64,000 nucleotides of DNA, from positions 13,057,703 to 13,121,702 of the forward strand of contig CM063258.1 of assembly GCA_032158295.1 (NCBI GenBank). The letters are read 5' to 3'. Positions 34,501-46,500 of this stretch are shown one piece after another. The translations under genes were made by a program, and so were the position numbers. The first letter of the stretch is position 1. Each line of letters starts with the position of its first letter. Below the pieces are notes generated by a model. The model did no database searches and had not been told where the DNA came from. It saw only the letters and a list, made by a program, of their open reading frames with translations. This DNA is from Pycnopodia helianthoides (taxonomy: Eukaryota > Echinodermata > Asteroidea > Forcipulatida > Asteriidae).

Positions 34501-37500
34501 AAGAGGGTGCAGGAGAAATGTAACAAATTATTATTATTATTCTTCTTATTATTATTCTTCTGATTATTATTCTTCTTATTATTATTCTTCTTATTATTAT
34601 TCTTCGCGTGCCCCTCTCACATCACTCCTGGGGAAACCGTTCTTTCTCTCGGTCCGGTCCTTCCCTCTGGAACTCATTACCCATCAAACTGAGAAAGGAG
34701 ACTTCCTACCTCACATTCAAGAACATTCAAAGGAACATTACAGAATTGGTAAGAACAAAATACTTTTTGATCACAGATTTACATAAAACTTACACGGTCT
34801 AATGATGATGATAGTAGAAAACACTCCTTGAAATATTTCTGTCTGAAATGCCATATTTGAGGAGAAATGAATAAACTAATTTTCTGATTGGAGTTTATCG
34901 CTCAGTGAGCGTTTTACTCAGTTGTTGAATCTATATGATTTCATGCAAATATGTGTAATTGGTTTTTCACTATTTTCTCGTGACCCAGATGGCCGATCGA
35001 TCTCAAACTTCTACAGGTTTGTCAGTTTAATGTATATGGTGGATTACATAAAGTGCTTACACTGCTAGCAACTGTTTTGTTAGCAAAAACCAATTCTGTA
35101 ATGTTCCTTTAAAACCCATCTCTACTAATAAGTGTTTAATTTTCTGTTTATTGTATATGGTTCCCAGATGTGAGCTTAGGGTTCTGCGCCAGGAGGTTCA
35201 CTAGTGACAGACATGGCGCATTATAAGTTTCCAATATTATTATTACCTGGCTGAGTTGTGTTTGACTCTCCTGTATCCAGCTTCATTGTGTAGCTCATAC
35301 GCTGGCTGTAGAGGTCCAGGTGCTCGCCGAGGAATTTCGTTGGGGCCTTAAGGTAGACATAGGAACCCAGGGGCAGAGAAGCTGGATGGCGGACGCGGAG
35401 GTTGGTCGGGTTGGTCGTCAATGAATTTGGGTCCGTGGCCGTCCAGCCTATGTTGCTAGCGATGGAAATTATTGAACACATGGTGGGTGAGTTTGAATGG
35501 ATGATGGAGGTGTTGGTTGGCGGCCGAATAGAAGCACAAAAGCTGGGCGACGGTGGGAGTACAGGAGGGGGTACAAGGGTTGGACATTGGGGAGAGTTTG
35601 TGACGGGGGGAGATGGGGTGGCTGTCGGAGGGCGAGACGGGGTGGCTGTCGGAGGGCGAGACGGGGTGGCTGTCGGAGGGCGAGACGGGGTTGCAGAAGG
35701 TGGATTCGGTAGGACACTTGGTTGGGGAAAGTGGATGGAACATCAGGTTTGATTGTGGGTGGGGGAAGAGGGCGGGCCCATGGGGGTATTAATTGTAGGT
35801 ACAGTGGATGTGGCAGTTGATGAAACAGTGGGTGTGGCAGTTGGTGACACAGTGGGTGTGGCAGTTGTTGACACAGTGGGTGTGGGCAAGCTGGAAAGTG
35901 GGTGTGGCAGTTGTTGACACAGTGGGTGTGGCAGTGACAGGTTGGGCAACAGTGGAGAAGGAAATGGTAGAAAACAGTCATTCTACACAAACATACAAAA
36001 ACATGTTTTTTTCTCTGTACAATGAGAAAGTCAAAACATTCTGAAACAGTACAATATTTCAAGATGAACTCTGACCCCAGAGTGAAAGTTCAACTCTCAA
36101 CAAGATATGGGTCAATGAAACAACAGAAACATCGACAAAACCACACTGCTTACCTTCCTTGAGTGAAGTCACTGGTAATCACTGAGGCGATAAAATTGGG
36201 TGAGACGTTACACTGGGTTCCATGGCCGTAGCAGAAACACGGCTGGCACCCGTTTGGGTTACTGGGTTGAAGATTGAAGTGGCCAGGGAGGCACTGGTCG
36301 CACTTGTCACCCTGAACGTTGGCCTTGCAGGAGCAGGTGCCTAGGTCTGCGAGGCAGGTGACATCAGTGGACCCATCGGTGTTACAACCACATGCACTAA
36401 GGGAGGAAAAAAGGGTATGTTATTCTAGATAAGTGTCAGGCTTGCAACTGCAGGGCTCAATTTCATAGAGCTGCTTAACTCCTTGACTGCCGGTCATAGA
36501 TTCGTGGGGCGTTCCCATTTGCCAAGTGCATTGCGCATGCTCGCATACCATTAATAGGTACTATACCCCCCAAAAATTGAACATACACATTCTAAGGATG
36601 TATGTCCTCACCACTGCCAGAAGCGTATTTGTTGCGTTCTCAGTGATGCCAGTGTGTTCAATTAACAATACAAAGCCCTTTCATTCTCTACGAGTATACT
36701 CATAGTGGCAGATTCCGTTACACACGTTACTACAAATATACTCGTAGGCGGCAGTCAACGTGTTAAGCACAAAAAGCAGCTAAGCGCAACAAAATTATGC
36801 TTACCAGAATAAGGTTACCAGCCAAACTACCATCTCACATGTACAATTTGTGACTGGTATTCTGCTCATTTCTGCTTAGCAGACAATTGTTAAGCAATAT
36901 TTTCGGCTTAGGCAGCTCTATGAAATTGGACGCTGGGCTCAAGCCCTGGTGTTTCTGATCGGCAGAGTGTGGGTTCGAGTCCCGGTCGTGACACTTGTGA
37001 CTTTGAGCACAATATTTAGTCACTATTGTTTCGTCCTTCGGACTGAATGTAAATTAGTAGCACCCATGTGTTGTGTGATGCACGTAAAAGAACCCAGTGC
37101 ACTTATCGTTAAAAGATAAGTTTTCTGGTAAGGTTGGCTGCAGACTGCACCACAGCACCTTGCAAACCATTACTGGTGCTGTGTATTAAAAAAAGCGCAT
37201 ACATTCTAAAAGAAAGAAGTAGTAGGGTAGTGTACGTAAAGCAAGAATAGAATGAAACAAAAATGAAAATAAGACATTTACGTATTGGTCTTTTGGTCCC
37301 TGAAATGGTCAGTGCGTGGAGGAAGGGTCAGTGTGACATGGTCATCAGTGGTAATAGGTCATAAAAAAAAGCACATACATTCTAAAAGTCTCAGACAGCC
37401 AGTCTAGACACTGGTCATAGGGGTGGGCATTGGAATGACATATGGTGGGGGGCACCTGTTGGCTTGTGGAACTGAGGTCACCCTTGTGGGGTGTGATAAG

Positions 37501-40500
37501 ATTACAAGCTTACATAGTCATCATTATAACACCCCTTACAAATATTCTGCCTTTTGATTGGTTTAGAGCCGTCACATGATATGTCTTAGTTTTACTAGAA
37601 ACCGCGCGCGAACCGCGCGGTACTATCACACGGCCCCGATGTACTATTCAACGATAGCCTAGCGACCGATGTACTAGTGCATGGATACCCTGGTACCCTG
37701 ACTACATTGAGTTCAAACATTGATTTAAACGAGCTGCTTGACAACCTCGAACCCGGTGTAATGAACAAAATATGTGCACTTGAAATATGGTTTAGAGAAC
37801 GAACGTAACAGCAGTAGTCTGGTACACCCTCTTATATTGTCAAAACTCGGTATTTCAACGTAAGATTTTACAGTTCTTGTTTGACGATTGATTGCCACGT
37901 ACGTAAAGTTTGTGTGAATTAAATTTATTAAAGTATACAGATAGTATCAAAGGAAGAGGTGTTATAAAACAAATATTGACTGCTTTGTCTCGTGGCCAGT
38001 AAAACTAGTCACTCGAGGTGATCCCCGGAGCCGCCTACTTCCCTCGGCTTCGCCTCGGGAAGATAGGCTGCTCCGGGGATCACCTCAAGTGACTAGTTTT
38101 ACTATGCCACTCGAAGCAGTCAATATTTGTATACAAGCTGCCAAGTATAGGCCGACTTTACTTTTATATGCCTTGGCAAGCTGCCAAGTATAGGCTGACT
38201 GTGATTTTGTATTGGTGTGAGCAAGCCAGCTCATAAATGGTAGCATAATTGGGACAGCCGAACCTGCCCTATGTTTGTTTGTTTTAAAAAAAATTGTTAG
38301 GGCAAAAACTCCCTTAATGGTTTTTTTAATTTTCCCGTTCAGGCAAGGATAGGTTTTGGTTGAATAAACACAGTTTCAGCTGCAACAAAAATGTCAATGA
38401 AATTTTGTATAGCATTTTTCTTGTGTTGGTGGGAGTACAATCATTATATTTGGATGTGTGTAGGGGGAAAGCTCGTCCACATGGGTGAAATGTCAAGAAT
38501 ACAAAGTTCATCTTACTGCATCCAGCTGCAGAAAACGAGAAATATCCCTGGACGCACATGCTACACTTGTCCCCCTGTAATTGTGGCCTTGCACTCACAC
38601 ACACCGGTTTCTGAACACTGCATGTTCCGGGAGCCATTGGCAGTGCACAGACACGCCGAGCACCCGGCGCCGTCGCTGAAGCCGTAGTAGCCAGCGAGGC
38701 AGCCGCGGCATCGTAGGTCACTGACGGCGTCGTTGCTGTTGCGTTGGCTTTGGAGAGCCACACCACTCTTGCAGGGGCACTGGCCTGTGTTGAAGTCACA
38801 GGCTAGGCTGATGGAGCCTGTGGCGTCACAGTCACAGGCTGGGAATACAGAAAGATTACTCATAAACTCAATGGAACTTTGATCATTTCATTTTGTTTCA
38901 TTTCTGTTTATTAATTCTGGTTATGAAGCCAAGGACTCTCAGTAAAAGTGAACTTAATCACTATACTAGCTAGGAACCCCATAGAGAATTTAAGACAAGG
39001 AAGGAAGTTTCAGTTTTAGATGTGGGGACAAAAAACCCAGAGAATTATTCTAGGGAAAATTCCCACACAATTAGGTAGGGACTGAAAACCCAATCCACAT
39101 AGTGCCCCCCCCCCCCGGCGGGATTCAAACCGGGGTCCTAGAGGTGGAGGATGAGGAAAGATACCACTAAACCAACCCACAGCCAACAGCCATTGTCCTT
39201 GAGCAAGACACAGTAACAATAATAGGGGTCTGCCCCGATGTTTCTGGCATGGTTGGCTGCGGATTGCGAATCTTGTAAACCCTTAGAAGCCGAAATGGGT
39301 CTCATAGTTCAACCCTGGTGTTTAAACAGTAAGCACTTTGATGCGTCAGTTGGGTGTGGTAAAGTACTATATGAGAACTGTGTATTATTATTGTTTCACT
39401 AACACTATTCTGGATATAACACAAACCCCATGATATAAGATAACAAGGTTGTGCACGGCTCTCCTGATGTGTGCGATACAACATTATTGGATCAAAGGGA
39501 ATCAAAGTGCGATGAAGAGGTTTTGAACTACAGTCGACTCTCGTTAATACGAGGTCCGCCGAACTGGCCCATTTTCCTTGATTATCCAAACCTCGTTTTA
39601 AACGCAGTGGAGACCTGGTTCTTGATAATTTTACCGACGAAACAAAGTTGAGGTAAAATTATCAAGAACCAGGCCTCACCTAAACAACTAGTTTAAAATC
39701 GAATCAGCACACTTTCATTCCCATTCATAAATACCTTTCCATTTAAAAACATCCCAAAACCTTGACTCTGCATTGAATTTCTATGCACGTGTTAAGAGCG
39801 CTGAGTATAGCTCCTCGCACAAGTTTCGAACTTGCGTGCTTATGTTTCAAACTATCGCACGCAAGTTTCAAACTTTGCACAAACCAAGAATGCGACCTAC
39901 CAACTCAAATAGGGCCATAAAGTATGCGCGCTCTGCGCAATCATCTGATAGCGCCCTCTTTTGACTCAGGTCAGGTCATATTTAATCACTTCTAACTTTG
40001 TTTATATGGCACGTTTAAACATGGCCACCCTCCACCAATCAGAATGGATAAACTGTCCTAAGTATTTATGAATACAAGTTCAATGATGCAGCAATTTAAT
40101 GAAAGAGTTTTTTAGATGTTTTTTAAAGAAACATTACAGAATTGGTAAGAAAAAAACTCACAGATTTACATAAAACTTACGGGGTCTAATGATGATGATA
40201 GTAGAAAACATCACTTGAAATATTTCTGTCTGAAATGCCATATTTGATGAGAAATAAATAAACTAATTTTTCCGATTGGAGTTTATCGCTCGGTGAGCGT
40301 TTTATTCATTTGTTGAATCTATACGATTTATGCAAATAGTGTAATTGGTTTTTCACTATTTTCTCATGACCCAGATGGCCGATCGATCTCAAACTTCTAC
40401 AGGTTTGTCAGTTTATGTATATGGTGGATTACATAAAGTGCTTACACTGCCAGCAACTGTTTTGCTAGCAAAAACCAATTCTGTAATGTTCCTTTAACAA

Positions 40501-43500
40501 AACGATAATCCTCCTTACCGCTGCAGCCGTTCTCTGTGAAGTCAAAGTACCCAGGTAGACAGCGGTCACAACGCTGACCTCCGACCCCACTTTTGCATAC
40601 ACATCCACCACCATATGAGTCGCACGTATTCCCAGGGGTACTGCCTGTTGGATCGCAGTCGCACGCTGAAGGGAAAGGCACATGGCAAGCACTTTGAGTG
40701 AGAAACTGATGTCATGTGAAACAAACCAATAACAAAAAATTCTGTTTTTTTAGATCAGGGCCCAAATTTCATAAAGGTGTTCAGCAGAAAATGGTGCTTG
40801 GAGGGTGAAAGGTTGGCACCGAACCACTAAGCCAACCAGTCCTCTGTGAGTGTTAATATCAGAGGGAAATTATATAGAAATCTGCGGTGAACCAAAACCA
40901 AATTGACCAGAACGGGATTTGAACCTGCAACCTCCGGATTAACGAGCCAGAGCTCTAACCAAATAAGCTACCTAGCCCTAATGTTAGTGGTCTCCCTATC
41001 TTGTCACTACCTTTGTTTTGGGTAGCCAGTCAGAAGCCATTCAACCTGAAACTACCATATAGCCAGGGATCACACCCAAGCTTACATTACAACCTGGGAA
41101 GCGGCAGCAGAGGGATTACCTTAAGGGGATGCGACTTCTCATTTCAAATATCAAGCAATAAACCACAACGGAAACTGACTGGGTAAATTTTATTACAATT
41201 CTGGGGTGAAAACAAAATAAATTGTTTACAATTGACAATTTCCCTTGTAGTTTATTGTTAGATTTTTTAAAATATAAGTCACATCCCCTTAAGTTGATCC
41301 CTGTACTGTATTAAATATATTCAGCCTTTGGGAAAGAATCAAAACGTCAGACCAATAACTATTTTTTGCATAATAGGTCCTTTCAGTCGGTGAGCAGATT
41401 GCAACAGCTAAGCTACTCAGACATTTTCCCCGGGCCCAATTTCACAGATCTGCTTAAGCAGAGAAAGATGCTTAACATCATTCTGCTTAGCGAAAACAAG
41501 CAGGATACCAGTCTCAGATTGTACATGTGACATGGTATTGTAGCTGGTAACCTATACTCTGATAAGCATAATTATGTTGTACTTTTTGCGCTTAATTAAG
41601 CAGCTCTAGCAGATTGGGCCCAGGTGGTTTATTCCTCAAAACTAATACCGAATACGCTTACCCACTGCGCCATCATTACTCTCCGATGAAACAACGAACG
41701 TAAAGTCTCGGCAATTATCAATGGCAGATTGTCTCGTTCCAATCGCAGAAGCATTCCTCAGGCATTCATCATAAAATGCTCTCTGCGTTGCATCTGTTCA
41801 CAAAAAGAATACAAAAAATTGAAATAAAATTTGACGGATTAAATTACAATGAAAAACTATGGTGAGAAACAAGCTGCAAAAGCAGGGTTTTAAAAGAGTC
41901 GAAGATGGCTGATACCACAGCCTCCCAGAAGGATTAAACAAAAACTTCCCAAACAGGTGAAATCTGCTCCATGCCCTGATGTTACTGGCTGGACCTGTTC
42001 ATTTTAACCCGGGGGGGGGGGGGGGGGGTGTCATATAATGGTAAAATCACATGGTCACTTCACCCCCCGGATTTTTTCAGTATAGCGTGCAACACTTATT
42101 TGGGAGTGAGCACAATCCCTTCTCTTATGGTCTAGACAGATAGATATGGGGCCTCTAGACCAGAGAAATTTTTTTTGTGAGCTTCAACAAACAAATCACA
42201 CACTCACACTATCCTACTTTATTTGTCAGTAGTTTGGAGCAGAGAAATTCCTCCATAAAGCCCCATGGGAGTTTGCTCGCCGAGTTCAGCAGCCAATTTT
42301 ACGAAACTTTAAGCAACTGCGTAAGTCCACTTGTGCAAGATTTCTTGTGTTGGTGGTGCACATAACTTACTCAATAAATGTTGCAGAAGTGGGCTTACGC
42401 AGTTGCGTAAAGTTTTGTGAAATTGGCAGCTGGTGTTGATTTCTGGGTCAATGAATCAACCCAAGCAAAAAGGGCATCAACCCAAGCAAAAAGGGCAATC
42501 AACCCAAGCAAAAAGGGCAATCAACCCAAACAAAAAGGGCAATCAACCCCAACAAAAAGGGCAATCAACCCAAGCAAAAAGGGCAATCAACCCAAACAAA
42601 AAGGGCAATCAACTCAAAACAAAAAGGGCAATCAACTCAAACAAAAAGGGCAATCAACTCAAACAAAAAGGGCAATCAACCCAAACAAAAAGGGCAATCA
42701 ACTCAAACAAAAAGGGCAATCAACCCAAACAAAAAGGGCAATCAACCCAAGCAAAAAGGGCAATCAACTCAAACAAAAAGGGCAATCAACCAAAGCAAAA
42801 AGGGCAATCAACCCGAACAAAAAGAGCAATCAACCCAAACAAAAATGGGAATTAACCCAAGCAAAAAGGGCAATCACCTAGACATTTGGCCATTAGGGAA
42901 CTTGTTGATTTTGAGAATTTTCGCCCAAAACATTGCAGAGTAAAAAATGTTTGTTTTAATACAAACTTTCTTTATAATTAAGCGCCCTGGACCCCCATAA
43001 GGTTGTTAAATGCAACGCCAGTTAAAACAAATGAGGACCAGCCAGAATTTACTCCAAGTGGTCCGGCTGACTAGTTCAGTGTTGAAAAGCTACCCTAGTT
43101 CTCTTGAAATATTGACTTGTGAAAAAGCTTTGGGTTGAACAAAGAAAAATTGACTATAGTGGGATTTGAATAAAATGACCTCTAGATTACAGGCACTGGA
43201 CACTATTGGTAATTACTCAAGATAATTGTTAGCATAAAAACTTACTTGGTAACGAGCAATAGAGAGCTGTTGATAGTATAAAACATTGTGAGAAACGGCT
43301 CCCTCTGAAGTGACGTAGTTTTTGAGAAAGAAGTAATTTCTCAATATAATATTGAATTGATTTTGAGACCTCATGCGTGAGGTCTTGAAATCAAGCATCT
43401 GAAAGCACACAACTTCGTGTGACAAGGGCGTTTTTTTTTCCATTATTATCTCGCAACTTCGACGACCAATTGAGTTCAAATTTTCACAGGTTTGTTATTT

Positions 43501-46500
43501 TGTGCATATGTTGAGATACACCAAGTGAGAAGACTAGTCTTTGACAATTACCAAAGGTGTCCAGTGTTTATAACGTTGCAACGCTCTACCAACTGAGCTA
43601 TCTAGCCTTATCCAGTGAAAAAGCTGATGACTAGTAAAATGACAAGCTAACTGGTCCTGCTGGCCAGTAACTGAAAAAAGTTACGGGCAAACTCATTATA
43701 CTTTCATAGATTAATAACACCATCTTTGGCAATTTGCTAAGCACAGAGAAGCTTGCATACCGGAAACTGTTTACCAGCCATGCAGACCAACCATGTCCTG
43801 TATATTTGGCTGAAAGTGGTTCCAACCTAATTTTTGTTCATCATATACAATTGTTTTGCTTACAAGCTTTTTGATAATGGACCCAGGTGGTGTTTAGTAA
43901 CTGACCTCCTTGCGTGTAAATCGGGAAAGAATCCGCAGTAGGTAAAATCACCAGACTGTCGATCTGAATCTCAGAATTTCCCGCCCCGTCATCGGTCAAC
44001 CTCAACGTGGCGTCATACTGGCAGCGGCGGTCGAGCATCACCGCATCGCCGGGCGGGGCATACCAGGCGGTGGACTCGCCTGGTGGGAGACTGAAGGATA
44101 GGGAGGAGACGGTAGTGCCCACCGCAACCGGGCAGGACGAGTTACCAGCGTCAGTTTGGACGGAGACGATGTTCAAGTTGGCTTGTGGCCATGGTGATGC
44201 AACAGTGTAGCGGATGACAGGACGATAGAAACTGAAAAGTAATCAATTAAAAATTCAGGTATGGAAAATAATGGAAATATGCGCATGCTCGGAAAAACCC
44301 TAACCAATGGAAAATTACCTGGTAAATCTGCTGCAACTAGCATTCAGAATTCCCCTAGTAATGAAGCTTTAGAGAAGAGGTTCAAGGTCATTTTCCAATA
44401 GATGGAATCCTCAAGAAAGTGAGGACATTGTGTAATAAGTGTTCCCATCCTTTGGCCATTGAAATTTGTTCTTCCAACACTTTTCAGTATCTTCAGAATT
44501 ATCTCGACAGTTTACAAACCATCGTATTTTAGAAAAACCTTTTTGAAAAATAATCTGAGACTCTCAATAGATTTTAAGTTTGCATCGGGGATAAATAATA
44601 TTACTTGGTTTGCGGTACCCGCTGCTAAAATATAGGATTCGGATTGCCTCTCGCTACCGGGCAATCTCGGTGGTCTAGTGGTAAGACATCTGCTCTAGAA
44701 TGGCAATGGTTGTGGGTTTGAATCCCGACCAAGAAATTTGCCTGTGGATTTTTTTCCACAAGACTCAGGAAAGTACTGAGTATACAGTGCTTTACACACA
44801 TCGGTGTATGGGTAAAACCAAATAATATTAATCTCTGAGACTTAACATTAAATGCAAATGTCAACGATTCTCCACACGTTAGTTGGATACATGATCGTCT
44901 CGAAGCTTCTCCTGGGTCATGGGTCAATGCGTAAATTTGTCTACAGCCGTAAAATACTTTAACCGTATTGTGAAAATGGTTCTTTCACCAAAGAAAGTGC
45001 ATGGTGTCGACTGGTAGAAAAAGCAAATGATGTGAGCAATCCGTTCAGGCAAGATTATAATTCTTGACTATAGACGAGTTTTCCGAATTTCAAAAACATA
45101 TTTTAGGAAACAAATCAGGGGAAACAAAAAATTAACAAAATAAGAAAACAGATTTTTGGGTTGAAAACAAAAATCAGAATTAGGGGGTAAAAAAATGAAA
45201 AAGTCAAATTTGCATCTCTCTGAACTACGAGAAACTTGTTTAATCTTGCATTCCTCCCAAGAAATGTTATTCAAATTATCAGGGGTGAGAGTCGATGCTA
45301 ACATAAAAGGTCTGCAACTGGGATCCAGATCTTAGGAGGTACGGATCTTGGTAAACACTAGAGTTATAGATTCCAAGGAGCTTTTGGGAACAGTATCCTC
45401 AGTGCTAGAGAAGTAGATCAAAGAGCATGACTAATTTAATTTTGAGAAAAATACAACATTTTTCGCATACAAGGCAGAACTCAGGTAGAAGTCTGAAATA
45501 GCTCTTGCCTGAATTATCCACTTACAGAGCGTCATCCAGTTGACCAGTTACAGCTGCCACTCCCTGGAAGGTCACCTCGTTGCCTTTGTAACATTTCTGG
45601 TAGCCACGCCCAGTGAAGAGGTTAAACGGCACGGACGAGGTCCTAAGGCAACCGCGGTCCACCTCCCAAGCGTCATAACTGCAACACAGCCAACCATGCC
45701 AAATAACAATTTATTCATAAACAGGGTCAGGTTGAGGATTTGCATAGGAAATGCTTTAGTCTTGAGGAGTGCAAAGAGCTCTCCTCAACATATAGGCGTA
45801 GAACTCAGGGAGGCAAAGGAGGTGGGGGGCAACTGCCCTCCCAAATTCAGGCAAAACAGTGGGGAAAATTTGTGCACAGAAAGAAGAGGAGAAAAATGGA
45901 CAGAGAAAGCAAAACAGACTTTTTAAACCAGTACTAGAAATTGGTAATTGTGTTTCTATCTGTGTAAAAATTTTCAGGCAAATCAACCCCTCTGCTCCCT
46001 TTATCATCGAGTCTTCACATTCTATTGTTTACATCCCTGTGGAGACATCTTTTGTTCTTTCCATTGTCTCTGCAGTTAAAATCCTCTCATAGACTTTGTA
46101 CACAAAATTCCTCGTGACGCACCCCAGTCTTCCCCTATGGAGACCTTTTCTTTTCACTTTTTTGTTTTGTTCTCAGTCTCTATAAGGTAGAGATTATTAA
46201 AGCCCATGCTCCTCGATAACTTAAAGGAACATTACAGAATTGGTTTTTACTAACAAAACAGTTGCTGGCAGTGTAAGCACTTTATGTAATCCACCATATA
46301 CATAAACTGACAAACCTGTAGAAGTTTGAGATCGATTGGCCATCTGGGTCATGAGAAAATAGTGAAAAACCGATTACACATTTGCATGAAATCATATAGA
46401 TTCTACAAACGAGTAAAACGCTCACTGAGCAATAAACTCCGATCGGAAAATTAGTTTATTCATTTCTCATCAAATATGGCATTTCAGACAGAAATATTTC

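Noticed and set aside
35402..35752. Gly-rich plus-strand open frame
   Set aside because: It is the antisense of laminin exon 14 and the TATP repeat block; the coding-like periodicity is on the minus strand.
42417..42881. Two overlapping open frames of 140-154 codons rich in Lys, Gln and Asn
   Set aside because: Both are frames of the 22-bp minisatellite in a laminin intron, which gives similar peptides in every frame.
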